DNA of 64,000 bases from contig NZ_LR701459.1 of the NCBI RefSeq assembly GCF_902498825.1, forward strand, positions 1,904,414 to 1,968,413, in the 5' to 3' direction. Positions 1 through 10,091 of this stretch are shown here, piece by piece (position 1 is the stretch's first letter; each line of letters opens with the position of its first letter). Both the position numbers and the translations under genes were made by a program. The DNA comes from Rhizobium sp. EC-SD404 (GTDB lineage: Bacteria; Pseudomonadota; Alphaproteobacteria; Rhizobiales; Rhizobiaceae). Under the pieces are notes generated by a model. That model had not been told where the DNA came from, searched no databases, and saw only the letters and a list, made by a program, of their open reading frames with translations.

Positions 1-126
1 CTCATTGCAGATCGTGACCGGTGCGGCGATGGCGGCGGGACCCATCAGATAGTCGGCAGCGCTGGCCGGGATGGACGCCGCCGCGACGGTTAGAAGCGCG
101 ATGGCGCATGTGGCGACAGACTTCAT
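1..126 (-). CDS. Secreted protein of unknown function, N-terminal part only
   Basis: The first 42 codons of a gene that runs off the left edge. The start is the ATG at 126, with AGGAG placed about nine bases upstream on the minus strand. The visible protein is a classic Sec signal peptide: positive MKS start, hydrophobic stretch AIALLTVAAAS, and a likely cleavage after ASA at residues 21-23, followed by mature sequence ADYLMGPAAIAAPVTICNE. Too little of the mature part is present to name a family. It lies 97 bases downstream of rlmJ on the same strand. That this is a real secreted protein is well supported; its role is unknown. Confidence 0.7.
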   Translation of the reverse strand, partial: MKSVATCAIALLTVAAASIPASAADYLMGPAAIAAPVTICNE

Positions 127-223
127 CGAGGCAAACTCCTGAACGATTTGCAATTTTGGCGAAGAATGGTTGCGGCCATGTCACGCGTCAAGGCGAAAGC
201 GTGGTTGAAAGACCGTTTTCGCG

Positions 224-1090
224 TCACTGTTGCGGGCTTGCCGTCACCGGCTGAAGCCGCTTCAAGCGGAAACCGGCCCCGGTTCCCTCGGCGAGAACCT
301 TCGTCAACCACGGCAGCAGCGCCTCAAGTTCATCTTCAAGGGTGAAGGGCGGGTTGACGATGACGAGGCCGGAGCCGTTGAGTCCCTTTTCGGTTCTCGG
401 ATCGCGCACCCAGAGTTCCGCGCAAAGCACGTCCTCCATGCCGAGCGCTTCGATGCGACGATGAAAGGCCTCGACGGACGCATCTTTTTTCAATGGATAC
501 CACAGGCAGTAGGTGCCGCCGCGCCACCGGCGGATGGCGCGTGCAAGCCCGTCCGTCATGCGCTCGAACTCTCCGTCCTGCTCGAAGGGCGGATCGATCA
601 GCACGAGGCCACGCTTTTCCTTGGGCGGAACATGCGCTCCGAGCGCCAGCCAGCCATCGAGCGCGATGACGCGCGTCTGGAAATCGCCGGCAAACGCAGA
701 TCGAAGGGTCTCGGCATCCGCCGGGTGCAACTCGATCGCCGACAGCCTGTCCTGCGGGCGAAACAGCATGCGTACGATCTTCGGCGAGCCGGGATAGTGC
801 GTCACGCCGCCATCCGGGTTCAAACCACGCACCTGATCGAGATAGGGCGCGATCAATGGGGCGATTCCAGAAGGCGCATCCGCGTCGAGAAGGCGGCCGA
901 TACCGCCGATCCATTCGCCGGTCCGCTGCGCTTCGTCCGAGGTAAGATCGTAGAGCCCGATTCCCGCATGGGTATCGATGACGCGAAACGCCTTGTCCTT
1001 GGTCTTCAGGTACTCGACCAGCCGCGCAAGCACGATGTGCTTCAGGACATCAGCGAAATTGCCGGCGTGATAGATGTGACGGTAATTCAT
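224..1090 (-). CDS. rlmJ: 23S rRNA (adenine(2030)-N(6))-methyltransferase RlmJ
   Basis: 288 residues, the usual length for RlmJ, which methylates N6 of A2030 in 23S rRNA using S-adenosylmethionine. The N-terminus MNYRHIYHAGNFADVLKH is the family hallmark, the SAM-binding region appears as DTHAGIGLYDL near residues 40-50, and the N6-adenine methyltransferase catalytic motif is LIDPPFE near residue 165. ATG at 1090 is the only sensible start because it gives the conserved N-terminus; no strong ribosome-binding site precedes it. It is divergent from the molybdopterin oxidoreductase, separated by about 80 bases. The modification is not essential in other bacteria, so this is a housekeeping call with high confidence. 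Confidence 0.93.
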   Translation of the reverse strand: MNYRHIYHAGNFADVLKHIVLARLVEYLKTKDKAFRVIDTHAGIGLYDLTSDEAQRTGEWIGGIGRLLDADAPSGIAPLIAPYLDQVRGLNPDGGVTHYPGSPKIVRMLFRPQDRLSAIELHPADAETLRSAFAGDFQTRVIALDGWLALGAHVPPKEKRGLVLIDPPFEQDGEFERMTDGLARAIRRWRGGTYCLWYPLKKDASVEAFHRRIEALGMEDVLCAELWVRDPRTEKGLNGSGLVIVNPPFTLEDELEALLPWLTKVLAEGTGAGFRLKRLQPVTASPQQ

Positions 1091-1171
1091 GGGCGCGTTC
1101 TAAAGCGATCGAGATGCATGCGTCACGGGAATTGTTTGGTCCCACCCGGTTCATCGCATTATAGAGAAGGT

Positions 1172-3304
1172 ATGAACGAAGCGAGCCCCATCACTGCCGG
1201 CCGGGTCAAGTCCGCGATCCGCATCGGCCATTCCGCCTGTCCGCACGACTGCCCGTCCACCTGTGCGCTCGAAGTCGAGCTTCTCGACGACCGCACCATT
1301 GGGCGCGTGCGCGGCGATCCGGCCAATTCCTATACGGCCGGCGTCATCTGCGCCAAGGTCGCGCGCTACGCCGAGCGCATCCATCACCCGGATCGCCTGT
1401 TGAAGCCGCTCCGTCGGATCGGCGCGAAAGGCGAGGGCCGCTGGCAGGAGATCGGCTTCGACGACGCGCTCGACATCGTTGCCGAGAAATTCCTGGAAGC
1501 GGAAGCCCGTCACGGTGCCGAATCCGTCTGGCCGTATTTCTACGCGGGCACGATGGGCCTCGTTCAGCGCGATTCCATCAATCGGTTGCGCCACGCGCGC
1601 AATTATTCCGGCCAGTTCGACTCGATCTGCACCAACATGGCCTGGACCGGCTGGGTCATGGGAACCGGCCGGCTCGTCGGTCCCGACCCGCGCGAGATGG
1701 CCGTGTCCGACTGTGTCGTGATCTGGGGAACGAACGCGGTCTCCACGCAGGTCAACGTGATGACGCACGCAGTGCGCGCCCGCAAGGAGCGCGGCGCCAA
1801 GATCGTCGTCATCGACGTCTACGACAACCCGACGATGAAGCAGGCGGACGTCAAGCTGATCCTGAAGCCTGGCACGGATGGAGCACTCGCCTGTGCGGTC
1901 ATGCATGTGCTCTTCCGCGAAGGCCTCGCCGATCGTGCCTATCTGGAGCGCCACACCGACGACCCGGCCGGCCTCGAACGGCACCTCGCCACCCGCACGC
2001 CCGAATGGGCGGCAGCGATCACGGGGCTCTCCGTCGCCGAGATCGAGGCGTTCGCGCGGCTCGTCGGCACGACCAAGCGCACCTTCTTCCGGTTGGGCTA
2101 CGGTTTCACCCGTTCGCGCAACGGCGCGGTGAACATGCACGCGGCCCTCTCGATCCCCTCTGTCACCGGCGCCTGGCAATATGAGGGGGGCGGTGCCTTC
2201 CACTCCAACAGCGACATCTTCGGCCTCGACAAGGCGGAGATCATGGGCCTGGATTTCAAGGATCATGGAATAAGGGCGCTCGACCAATCGCAGATCGGCC
2301 GCGTTCTGACGGGCGACGCCGAGGCGCTGCGCAACGGTCCGCCGGTGACGGCGATGATCGTGCAGAACACCAATCCGGTGAACGTCGCGCCCGAGCAGCG
2401 CCTCGTCAAAGCCGGATTCGCGCGTGACGATCTCTTCGTCGCCGTCCACGAGCAGTTCATGACCGAGACCGCGGAGATGGCCGACATCGTCCTGCCGGCG
2501 ACCATGTTCCTCGAGCATGACGACATCTACCGCGGTGGTGGCCAGCAGCACATCCTGCTCGGACCGAAGCTTGTCGATGCCCCGGAAGGACCGCGCACCA
2601 ATCTCGAAGTGATCTACGGTCTTGCTGAGCGGTTGGGCGTTGCCGACCAGGTGCAGACTGGACTCGATGCTCGAACGCTCATCGACAACATGCTGAAAAA
2701 AGGCGGAAAGATCGGCTTCGACGCGCTCAAGGACGAGAAGTGGATCGACTGCCAGCCGGGCTTCGCGACCTCGCATTATCTCGATGGCTTCCACTGGCCG
2801 GACCGCAAGTTCCGGTTCAAGCCGGACTGGACCGGCACTGCCGCGCCGAACCGGCCGCCCGCGACCGTCGGCTCGCTCGGGCCGCATGAACGTCTGCCGG
2901 AATTTCCAGACCATGTCGACCTGATCGAGGTGGCCGATGCCGCGCATCCATTCCGCCTCGCCACGTCACCGGCGCGCTCGTTCCTGAATTCGACATTTGC
3001 CGAAACGAAGGGATCGACAACGCGCGAAGGCCGGCCCTCGGTTCTCGTCCATCCGGACGACGCGGCGGATTTAGGCGTCGGGGACGACGACGTCGTGCGT
3101 CTCGGCAATGAGCGCGGTGCGATCCGCCTGCACGCCCGCATCGATGCCGGCCTGAAGCGCGGCGTGCTCGTGGCGGAAGGAATCTGGCCGAACAAGGCGC
3201 ATCTCGACGGCGAGGGCATCAACGTGTTGACGGGTGCAGATCCGGTCGCTCCTTACGGCGGCGCCGCCTTCCACGACAATCACGTCTGGATGGAAAAGGC
3301 CTGA
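1172..3304 (+). CDS. Molybdopterin (bis-MGD) oxidoreductase, substrate unknown
   Basis: 710 residues of the DMSO reductase/formate dehydrogenase superfamily. The N-terminus carries an iron-sulfur motif CPHDCPSTC (residues about 21-29) with a further cysteine in GVICAK about 27 residues on, which should bind one 4Fe-4S cluster. The rest follows the FdhF/BisC fold, ending in a molydopterin dinucleotide-binding beta-barrel domain (from about residue 590, with the RSFLNSTF motif). The start at 1172 is preceded by AGAAGG; the same frame stays open far upstream, but that stretch lies opposite rlmJ and is not coding. No electron-transfer subunit, membrane anchor or molybdenum cofactor gene is nearby and no Tat signal is visible, so it is probably a cytoplasmic single-subunit enzyme. 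The substrate cannot be deduced. Confidence 0.85.
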   Translation: MNEASPITAGRVKSAIRIGHSACPHDCPSTCALEVELLDDRTIGRVRGDPANSYTAGVICAKVARYAERIHHPDRLLKPLRRIGAKGEGRWQEIGFDDALDIVAEKFLEAEARHGAESVWPYFYAGTMGLVQRDSINRLRHARNYSGQFDSICTNMAWTGWVMGTGRLVGPDPREMAVSDCVVIWGTNAVSTQVNVMTHAVRARKERGAKIVVIDVYDNPTMKQADVKLILKPGTDGALACAVMHVLFREGLADRAYLERHTDDPAGLERHLATRTPEWAAAITGLSVAEIEAFARLVGTTKRTFFRLGYGFTRSRNGAVNMHAALSIPSVTGAWQYEGGGAFHSNSDIFGLDKAEIMGLDFKDHGIRALDQSQIGRVLTGDAEALRNGPPVTAMIVQNTNPVNVAPEQRLVKAGFARDDLFVAVHEQFMTETAEMADIVLPATMFLEHDDIYRGGGQQHILLGPKLVDAPEGPRTNLEVIYGLAERLGVADQVQTGLDARTLIDNMLKKGGKIGFDALKDEKWIDCQPGFATSHYLDGFHWPDRKFRFKPDWTGTAAPNRPPATVGSLGPHERLPEFPDHVDLIEVADAAHPFRLATSPARSFLNSTFAETKGSTTREGRPSVLVHPDDAADLGVGDDDVVRLGNERGAIRLHARIDAGLKRGVLVAEGIWPNKAHLDGEGINVLTGADPVAPYGGAAFHDNHVWMEKA

Positions 3305-3316
3305 GGTCGGACCCGC

Positions 3317-3997
3317 CTAGCTTGTGCCGGGTTCCAGCGCCGGCGAGATCAGCATTGCCGCATCGTCGCTGCGCTGCGCACCGACCGTCAGAACCCGGCC
3401 GGCATCGTCAAGCCTGACGGCACCTGTCGCCACCAGCTGGAGGGCATGTGCATAAAGGCGGTGTTCGGCCGTGAGCACGCGCCCGGCCAGCGTATCGGCA
3501 TCGTCGTGTGATAGAACCGGCACCACGGCTTGCGCGATGATCGCGCCTTCATCCATGCCTTCATTGACGAAATGGACGGTGCAGCCATGCACGCGCACAC
3601 CCGCATCAATCGCCCGCCGGTGGGTATGGAGGCCGGGAAAGAGCGGCAGCAGGGAAGGGTGGATGTTGAGGATCCGTCCCTCATAGACCCGGATGAAATC
3701 TTCCGAAAGCAGCCGCATATAGCCCGCGAGACAGATCAGGTCCGGCGCGATCTCCGCAAGCGCTGCAAGGATCGCCGCCTCATGATCGGCCTTCGAACCA
3801 TAGGTCCTGCGTTCGAACACATGCGTCGGGATGCCCAGCGCAGCAGCCCGTGCCAGACCGCCGGCATCGGGCTTGTCCGACATCACGGCGACGATCTCGG
3901 CCGGGAAATCCGGTGCTTCGCAGGCCTTCGCGAGAGCCAGCATGTTGGAGCCGCCGCCTGAAATGAAGGCGACGACGCGCTTGCGCGGCTCGCTCAT
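3317..3997 (-). CDS. purN: Phosphoribosylglycinamide formyltransferase PurN
   Basis: 226 residues. It transfers the formyl group of 10-formyl-THF to glycinamide ribonucleotide in purine synthesis. The phosphate-binding loop SGGGSNM is at residues 14-20. The catalytic Asn and His sit in [14 protein letters not shown], and the catalytic Asp in [10 protein letters not shown]. It starts inside the stop of purM (ATGA overlap at 3994-3997), so translation is very likely coupled, and both purine genes form one minus-strand operon. It ends only 12 bases from the convergent oxidoreductase gene, with no obvious terminator in between. Confidence 0.95.
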   Translation of the reverse strand: MSEPRKRVVAFISGGGSNMLALAKACEAPDFPAEIVAVMSDKPDAGGLARAAALGIPTHVFERRTYGSKADHEAAILAALAEIAPDLICLAGYMRLLSEDFIRVYEGRILNIHPSLLPLFPGLHTHRRAIDAGVRVHGCTVHFVNEGMDEGAIIAQAVVPVLSHDDADTLAGRVLTAEHRLYAHALQLVATGAVRLDDAGRVLTVGAQRSDDAAMLISPALEPGTS

Positions 3998-5070
3998 AGG
4001 CCGAGTGTGCCCTTGTAGACGACGCCCGCGCCATCCCCACTGCGCGCGCGAAGGCGGCCGAGCGGCACGACGATCTCGTTTTCCTCCGTCAGCGTCTGGA
4101 TGACGCGCGCGGCCTTGTCTTCGGCGACGATCACGATCATGCCGATGCCGCAGTTGAAGGTGCGCAACATCTCTTCGGGCGCGACGCCGCCTTCCTTGGC
4201 GAGCCAGGCGAAGAGCTCGGTGACCGGCACCTGATCGAGATCGATTTCGGCGGCGAGCGTCTTCGGCAGCACCCGCGGAATATTCTCGGGAAAACCACCG
4301 CCGGTGATGTGGGCAAGGCCCTTGATCGCGCCGGTCTCGCGGATCGTCTTCAGAAGCGATTTCACATAGATGCGCGTCGGCGTCATCACCGCGTCGGCGA
4401 GCGTGATGCCTTCGCCGAAGGGAACCGGCGCCGAATAGGAGATGCCGGAGCGTTCGACGATCCGGCGCACCAGTGAATAGCCGTTGGAGTGCAGGCCGGA
4501 GGAGGCGAGACCGAGCACGATGTCGCCCTCTGCCATGTCGCCATGCGGCAGGAGCGTGCCGCGTTCGGCTGCACCCACCGCGAAGCCCGCCAGGTCATAG
4601 TCGCCCTTGGCATACATGCCCGGCATCTCGGCCGTTTCGCCGCCGATGAGCGCGCATCCAGCCTGCCGGCAACCTTCGGCGATACCGCTGACGATCGCCG
4701 CACCCTGATCGGGGTCGAGCTTGCCGGTCGCGAAATAGTCGAGGAAGAAGAGCGGTTCCGCGCCCTGGACGACGAGGTCGTTGACGCACATCGCCACGAG
4801 GTCGATCCCGACCGTTTCATGCTTGCCGGTCTCGATCGCGACCTTCAGCTTGGTGCCGACGCCGTCGTTTGCGGCAACCAGCACAGGGTCGGTAAAGCCC
4901 GCCGCCTTCAGGTCGAACAGCCCGCCAAACCCGCCGATTTCGCCGTCGGCACCCGGCCGGCGCGTGGATCGGACCATCGGCTTGATCTTCTCGACCATCG
5001 CGTTTCCGGCATCGATGTCGACGCCCGCATCCGCATAGGTGAGCCCGTCCTGTTTTCCGGCCTCGGCCAT
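3994..5070 (-). CDS. purM: Phosphoribosylformylglycinamidine cyclo-ligase PurM (AIR synthetase)
   Basis: 358 residues. It converts formylglycinamidine ribonucleotide to aminoimidazole ribonucleotide with ATP. The family signatures GGFGGLFDL (residues about 46-54) and ANDGVGTK (about 66-73) and the Gly-rich [13 protein letters not shown] region are present. The chosen start at 5070 has AGGAG eight bases upstream; an ORF extension to 5121 exists but lacks a site and adds non-conserved residues. The stop overlaps the purN start by four bases. It is divergent from the CDP-alcohol phosphatidyltransferase gene, with about 200 bases between them. This is a housekeeping purine gene with no anomalies seen. 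Confidence 0.95.
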   Translation of the reverse strand: MAEAGKQDGLTYADAGVDIDAGNAMVEKIKPMVRSTRRPGADGEIGGFGGLFDLKAAGFTDPVLVAANDGVGTKLKVAIETGKHETVGIDLVAMCVNDLVVQGAEPLFFLDYFATGKLDPDQGAAIVSGIAEGCRQAGCALIGGETAEMPGMYAKGDYDLAGFAVGAAERGTLLPHGDMAEGDIVLGLASSGLHSNGYSLVRRIVERSGISYSAPVPFGEGITLADAVMTPTRIYVKSLLKTIRETGAIKGLAHITGGGFPENIPRVLPKTLAAEIDLDQVPVTELFAWLAKEGGVAPEEMLRTFNCGIGMIVIVAEDKAARVIQTLTEENEIVVPLGRLRARSGDGAGVVYKGTLGL

Positions 5071-5268
5071 GAGCGTCTCCTGATCAAGAAAGCTGTCCGC
5101 GATGGCGCGAGGCAATGCCATGCAGTCCCCGCAAAGGCAAGTTTAAGCGGCATCGAGCGCACGGTAATCCGCAGCGGAGATCGAGCGATGCGCTTGAAAC
5201 AGCCCTGGAAGCCGTGAACTGTGCTACCGAGCCGATCGAGAGCCATCCTTTTTTGGACCGATGCCCGC

Positions 5269-5802
5269 ATGACCATCCCCAATCTCATCACCGTCGCCCG
5301 GCTGCTCTGCGTGCCGGCCCTGGTCTACGCGATGATCCTCGGAGAGTTGCAGCTGGCGTTCGGCCTGTTCCTGGTCGCGGGAATTTCGGACGCGGTGGAT
5401 GGCTTCATCGCGCGCCATTTCAACCAGCGCTCGGAACTTGGAACCTATCTCGACCCGATCGCCGACAAACTGCTCCTCGTCTCGGTCTTCGTGATGCTGA
5501 CCTGGCTCGACGTACTACCGCTCTGGTTTCTCATACTGGTGGCATCGCGCGACATTTTGATCGTGGCGGCAGTTCTTCTCTCGTCGCTGCTCGAGCAGCC
5601 CGTCACCGTGAAGCCGATCCTCGTCTCGAAAGCCACGACCGCTTTCCAGATCGGCCTGGCGCTCGTCCTGCTTGGCGAATTGGCTTTCCACCTGAACCTC
5701 AGCGGCGTGGGGCAGACGCTGCTCATCCTGACATCCGTCTTGACCGTCTTGTCCGCCGCGGCCTATCTCATTGACTGGCTGCGCCACATGTCCGACGACT
5801 GA
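5269..5802 (+). CDS. CDP-alcohol phosphatidyltransferase family membrane protein
   Basis: 177 residues with the complete CDP-alcohol phosphatidyltransferase motif DGx2ARx8Gx3Dx3D (from DGFIAR to DPIAD, residues about 44-66), which binds the CDP-lipid and two metal ions. Five or six hydrophobic segments indicate an inner-membrane enzyme. The family includes phosphatidylglycerophosphate and cardiolipin synthases; which alcohol acceptor is used is not decided by the motif. The start at MTIPNLIT matches the family N-terminus. It is first in a rightward run with the AI-2E permease, hdaA, ppk1 and ppx. Confidence 0.88.
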   Translation: MTIPNLITVARLLCVPALVYAMILGELQLAFGLFLVAGISDAVDGFIARHFNQRSELGTYLDPIADKLLLVSVFVMLTWLDVLPLWFLILVASRDILIVAAVLLSSLLEQPVTVKPILVSKATTAFQIGLALVLLGELAFHLNLSGVGQTLLILTSVLTVLSAAAYLIDWLRHMSDD

Positions 5803-5911
5803 TGCGCGCCGCTGGACGAGGCCCCTGGACGCCTCGAAGAAGCGCCCAATAAAAGTCGAAGATCCAGCGTCCCGCATCTGAAGGGACAGTTCGGTTGCCG
5901 TGGAGCCTGCC

Positions 5912-7045
5912 ATGACGTTCGTTTTCAATCAGTCTTCTCTGCGCCGCCAAATCGTCTTCTGGCTCGTTGCGCTCGCAGTCTTCATCGGCTTCGTCTTTCT
6001 CTTCCGCAATGTCCTGCTGCCTTTCGTCGCTGGCATGGCATTGGCCTATTTCCTCGATCCGGTAGCGGATCGGCTTCAGAGGCTCGGCATGAGCCGTCTC
6101 ATGGCCACGGTCGTGATTCTTCTGTCGTTCCTGCTGGTCTTCGTCCTCGTGCTCATCATCGTCATCCCTGTTCTCGTCGGCCAGGCGATGGAGTTCGGCC
6201 AGCGGCTGCCGGAATACATTACGCAGTTGCAGACGCTGATCACCACGGCGGACCAGGATCTGCTTCCGCCATGGGTTGAGGATCAGATCGCAAATCTGAG
6301 AGAAAGCTTCGCGGGTCTGCTCTCCCAGGGAGCCGGATTGGTCGGCACGCTGGTCGCGCAGATCTGGACGTCGTCCATGGCGTTGATCAACGTGCTGGCG
6401 CTTCTGGTCGTCACGCCGGTCGTCGCCTTCTACATGCTTCTCGACTGGGATCGCATGGTGAACAAGGTCGACAGCTGGGTGCCGCGCGACCATGTCGAGG
6501 ACGTGCGCGAGATCGCGCGGGACATGGACCTCGCGATCGCGGGCTTCGTGCGCGGCCAGGGCACCGTCTGCATCATACTCGGTCTCTTCTATGCCATCGG
6601 GCTGAGCATGGTGGGGCTGAATTTCGGCCTCTTGATTGGCATGTTTGCCGGTCTCATCAGCTTCATCCCCTATGTCGGATCGCTGATCGGCCTCGTGCTG
6701 TCGGTCGGCGTCGCGATCGTCCAGTTCTGGCCGGAATATATCTGGGTGCTGGCGGTGGCTGGCATCTTCTTTGCCGGACAGTTTCTCGAAGGCAACATTC
6801 TCCAGCCGAAGCTCGTCGGCTCGTCCGTCGGCCTTCACCCCGTCTGGTTGATGTTCGCGCTGTTCGCGTTCGCCTCGCTCTTCGGCTTTCTCGGCATGAT
6901 GATTGCCGTGCCGGCGGCGGCGGCTGTCGGCGTTCTGGTGCGCTTCGCCCTGAAGCGGTATCTTCAAAGCGACATGTTCGCGCCGACGGTGACCGTCGAA
7001 ACGCCGACGCGGATCGAACCCGTCCCGAGGCATAAGCCGGAGTAG
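5912..7045 (+). CDS. AI-2E family transporter (PerM-like membrane protein)
   Basis: About 377 residues with roughly eight hydrophobic segments and the family features PFVAGMALAYFLDP near the N-terminus and EGNILQPKLVGSSVGLHP near residue 290. Members are putative permeases (E. coli PerM, TqsA), some linked to autoinducer-2 or sodium/proton exchange; the substrate here is unknown. The ATG at 5912 is preferred because GGAG lies six bases upstream; a GTG at 5900 would overlap that site. The gene is only three bases from hdaA. The permease-hda pairing is common in proteobacteria and suggests co-transcription. Confidence 0.87.
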   Translation: MTFVFNQSSLRRQIVFWLVALAVFIGFVFLFRNVLLPFVAGMALAYFLDPVADRLQRLGMSRLMATVVILLSFLLVFVLVLIIVIPVLVGQAMEFGQRLPEYITQLQTLITTADQDLLPPWVEDQIANLRESFAGLLSQGAGLVGTLVAQIWTSSMALINVLALLVVTPVVAFYMLLDWDRMVNKVDSWVPRDHVEDVREIARDMDLAIAGFVRGQGTVCIILGLFYAIGLSMVGLNFGLLIGMFAGLISFIPYVGSLIGLVLSVGVAIVQFWPEYIWVLAVAGIFFAGQFLEGNILQPKLVGSSVGLHPVWLMFALFAFASLFGFLGMMIAVPAAAAVGVLVRFALKRYLQSDMFAPTVTVETPTRIEPVPRHKPE

Positions 7046-7048
7046 GCC

Positions 7049-7756
7049 ATGGCGAGATGGAACAGTCTCCATAGCGGGCGCGCCGAGCAGTTGCCGCTTG
7101 AACTCGGCCACGCCGCAGCGCGTGGGCGCGAGGACCTGATTGTTTCCGATCCGCTCAGCGCCGCCATAGCGCTCATCGATCGCTGGCCGGACTGGCCGTC
7201 GCCCGTCGTCATTGTCTGTGGCCCTGCGGGGGCCGGAAAGACGCATCTGGCGGAAATCTGGCGCGAGCGAGCCGGTGCGTCCGTACTCGATCTGGCCGAT
7301 GGCGCATCGCGAGCCCTCGAAACCGCACGAACGCACCCAGTCATCCTCGAAGACGTGGACCGGAAAGCGATCGACGAGACGGCACTCTTCCACCTGATCA
7401 ACGAGGTGCGATCCGCGGGAGGCTTCCTGATGATGACCAGCCGGCTCTGGCCGGCGGCATGGCCGATTGCGCTGCCCGATCTGATATCGCGGCTGAAGGC
7501 CGCAACGGTCGTTGAGATCGGCGGGCCCGACGATGGGCTGCTCGCCCAGGTGATCGTCAAACTGTTCGCCGACCGGCAGATCGCGATCGACCACAAGGTC
7601 GTCGATTACCTCGTTGCGCGCATGGAGCGCTCCTTCGATGCTGCCTCGTGGCTCGTCGCGGAGATGGACAGGGTCGCGCTGTCGCGCCGGGTGCGCCTGA
7701 CGACGGGCCTCGCCAGTGAGGCCCTGGCACGATACCAGGACGACCGCGCCACGTGA
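7049..7756 (+). CDS. hdaA: DnaA regulatory inactivator homolog HdaA
   Basis: 235 residues, a truncated DnaA-like AAA+ protein without the DnaA DNA-binding domain. The N-terminus has a sliding-clamp binding motif QLPLEL at residues 14-19, and a Walker A motif GPAGAGKT at residues 58-65. In Escherichia and Caulobacter, Hda/HdaA binds the DNA polymerase clamp and stimulates ATP hydrolysis by DnaA, so preventing re-initiation of replication. The Walker B region (VILEDVDRK, about residue 100) is recognisable. It follows the AI-2E permease by three bases. The assignment is firm from the combination of clamp motif, P-loop, length and context. Confidence 0.9.
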   Translation: MARWNSLHSGRAEQLPLELGHAAARGREDLIVSDPLSAAIALIDRWPDWPSPVVIVCGPAGAGKTHLAEIWRERAGASVLDLADGASRALETARTHPVILEDVDRKAIDETALFHLINEVRSAGGFLMMTSRLWPAAWPIALPDLISRLKAATVVEIGGPDDGLLAQVIVKLFADRQIAIDHKVVDYLVARMERSFDAASWLVAEMDRVALSRRVRLTTGLASEALARYQDDRAT

Positions 7757-7845
7757 GCCATTGGCCGAATGGCACTGTCATGCTTTCTTCGCTAAATTTG
7801 CTTTAGGTGCTCCGGAGAGGCCGGAACCGAAGAAAGTTGATTTGC

Positions 7846-10083
7846 ATGACCGACAAACAGGACACCGCCGCATTGGCAGAGCCACTCGCCGTGCAGGCTC
7901 CGAAGCGCGAACGCGAGACCGGTTCGGCGAACAGCCTGGATGCCGCGCTGCTCGAAAGCCCCAGCCGGTTCGTCAACCGCGAGTTCTCCTGGCTCCAGTT
8001 CAACCGCCGCGTCCTGCTGGAGACCAGAAATCTCGCCCATCCGCTTCTGGAGCGCGTTCGTTTCCTGTCGATTTCAGCCGCCAATCTGGACGAGTTCTTC
8101 ATGGTGCGCGTGGCCGGCCTCGAAGGTCAGGTCCGAGAAGGTATTTCGACCCGTTCGCCGGATGGCCTGACGCCCGCCGAACAACTCGACATGATCCTCA
8201 CGGAGGTCGGCAAACTGCAGATGGAGCAGCAGGCCTCGCTGGCTGATCTGCAGAGCTATCTGGCGAAGGAAGACATCCATATCGTTCGCCCGGATCGGCT
8301 TGAGCCGGATGACAAGCCCTGGCTTGAAGACGAGTTCCTGCGTTCGATCTTCCCGGTTCTGACACCGCTCTCGATCGACCCGGCGCACCCCTTTCCGTTC
8401 ATTCCCAATCTCGGCTTCTCGATCGGTTTGCAACTGGTCAGCAAGACCGGCCGAGATCCCATGACGGCGCTCTTGCGCATTCCGACGGCGCTCGACCGAT
8501 TCATTCGGCTGCCGGATCAGGGCACGCGCATTCGCTACATCACCATGGAGGATGTCATCGGCCTCTTCATCGGGCGGCTGTTTCCTGGTTACGAGGTGCG
8601 GGGATCCGGCACGTTCCGCATCATCCGCGACAGCGATATCGAAGTGGAGGAAGAGGCCGAAGATCTCGTCCGCCTCTTCGAAAGCGCGCTGAAGCGCCGT
8701 CGTCGCGGCTCGGTCATCCGCATCGAGTTCGACAGCGACATGCCGCGGTCCCTGCGCCAGTTCGTCATCGATGAGCTGAACGTACCGGACAACCGGGTCG
8801 CCCTCCTGCCGGGCTTCCTCGCGCTCAACACGATCTCGGAGATCGTCAAGGCGCCGCGCGACGACCTGCGCTTCGAGCCTTACAATGCGCGCTTCCCGGA
8901 GCGCGTGCGCGATCATGCCGGGGATTGCCTCGCGGCGATCCGCGAAAAGGATCTGGTCATCCATCATCCTTACGAATCGTTCGACGTTGTCGCCCAGTTC
9001 CTGTTCCAGGCGGCCCGCGACCCGAACGTTCTCGCCATCAAGCAGACGCTCTACCGCACCTCGAACGACAGCCCGATCGTGCGTGCCCTGATCGATGCGG
9101 CCGATGCCGGCAAGTCGGTGACCGCGCTTGTCGAACTGAAGGCGCGTTTTGATGAAGAGGCGAACATTCGCTGGGCCCGCGACCTTGAACGCGCCGGCGT
9201 TCAAGTGGTCTTTGGCTTTATCGAGCTGAAGACGCACGCCAAGATGTCGCTGGTCGTGCGCCGTGAGGAAAAGGGGCTGGTCAGCTACTGCCATCTCGGC
9301 ACGGGCAACTACCACCCGGTCACTGCGAAGATTTATACGGACCTGTCCTTCTTCACCTGCAACCCGGCGATCGCCAAGGATGTCGCGAACGTCTTCAATT
9401 TCATCACCGGTTATGGCGAACCGGAAGGCGATATGAAGCTTGCGGTCTCGCCGCTGACGCTGCGCCAGCGCATCCTGGATCACATCGAGGGCGAGATCGC
9501 CCACGCAAGTGCCGGAAGGCCGGCTGCGATCTGGATGAAGATGAATGCGCTCGTGGATCCGGATATCATCGATGCGCTTTATCGCGCGAGCCAGACGGGC
9601 GTCGAAGTCGATCTCGTCATCCGCGGCATCTGCTGCCTTCGCCCGGGCGTCCCGGGACTGTCGGAACGCATCCGCGTGAAATCCATCATCGGGCGCTTCC
9701 TGGAACACAGCCGCATCTTCTGCTTCGGCAATGGCGACGGCCTCCCGTCGGAACGCGCGCTCGTCTACATCGGATCGGCCGACATGATGCCGCGCAATCT
9801 CGATCGGCGCGTCGAGACGCTGGTGCCTTTGACAAACAAGACCGTGCATGAACAGGTCCTGTCACAAATTATGCTCGGCAACCTTATTGATAACCAGCAG
9901 AGCTACCAGATATTGGAGGATGGGACGTCCAGACGTCAGGAGGCGCGTCCCGGCGAAGAGCCTTTCAATGCGCAGGTCTATTTCATGACGAATCCCAGCC
10001 TTTCCGGCCGAGGAGAAGCCCTGAACTCCAGCGCCCCGAAGCTGATAGCCGGTTGGATTTCCGGCAAGAAAAGCAGAAGCTAG
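7846..10083 (+). CDS. ppk1: Polyphosphate kinase 1
   Basis: 745 residues. It makes inorganic polyphosphate reversibly from ATP at the membrane. The N-terminal domain begins at [16 protein letters not shown] (residue about 42), and the autophosphorylated histidine is in [13 protein letters not shown] (about residue 460), with the second histidine region [11 protein letters not shown] (about 620). A 41-residue leader before the conserved core is slightly long but not unusual. The ATG at 7846 was chosen over an upstream ORF extension. It sits just upstream of ppx, the opposing exopolyphosphatase, so synthesis and breakdown of polyphosphate are encoded together. Confidence 0.95.
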   Translation: MTDKQDTAALAEPLAVQAPKRERETGSANSLDAALLESPSRFVNREFSWLQFNRRVLLETRNLAHPLLERVRFLSISAANLDEFFMVRVAGLEGQVREGISTRSPDGLTPAEQLDMILTEVGKLQMEQQASLADLQSYLAKEDIHIVRPDRLEPDDKPWLEDEFLRSIFPVLTPLSIDPAHPFPFIPNLGFSIGLQLVSKTGRDPMTALLRIPTALDRFIRLPDQGTRIRYITMEDVIGLFIGRLFPGYEVRGSGTFRIIRDSDIEVEEEAEDLVRLFESALKRRRRGSVIRIEFDSDMPRSLRQFVIDELNVPDNRVALLPGFLALNTISEIVKAPRDDLRFEPYNARFPERVRDHAGDCLAAIREKDLVIHHPYESFDVVAQFLFQAARDPNVLAIKQTLYRTSNDSPIVRALIDAADAGKSVTALVELKARFDEEANIRWARDLERAGVQVVFGFIELKTHAKMSLVVRREEKGLVSYCHLGTGNYHPVTAKIYTDLSFFTCNPAIAKDVANVFNFITGYGEPEGDMKLAVSPLTLRQRILDHIEGEIAHASAGRPAAIWMKMNALVDPDIIDALYRASQTGVEVDLVIRGICCLRPGVPGLSERIRVKSIIGRFLEHSRIFCFGNGDGLPSERALVYIGSADMMPRNLDRRVETLVPLTNKTVHEQVLSQIMLGNLIDNQQSYQILEDGTSRRQEARPGEEPFNAQVYFMTNPSLSGRGEALNSSAPKLIAGWISGKKSRS

Positions 10084-10091
10084 CGTCATTC

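Noticed and set aside
230..1171. In-frame N-terminal extension of the molybdopterin oxidoreductase frame
   Set aside because: It lies directly opposite rlmJ, lacks family similarity and has no ribosome-binding site; the real start is ATG 1172.
1151..2947. 598-codon minus-strand frame opposite the molybdopterin oxidoreductase
   Set aside because: A typical shadow frame in GC-rich DNA: arginine-, aspartate- and histidine-rich and without domains. The plus-strand enzyme explains the region.
5768..7594. 608-codon minus-strand frame across the AI-2E permease and hdaA
   Set aside because: Low-complexity charged sequence without domains, opposite two well-supported genes.
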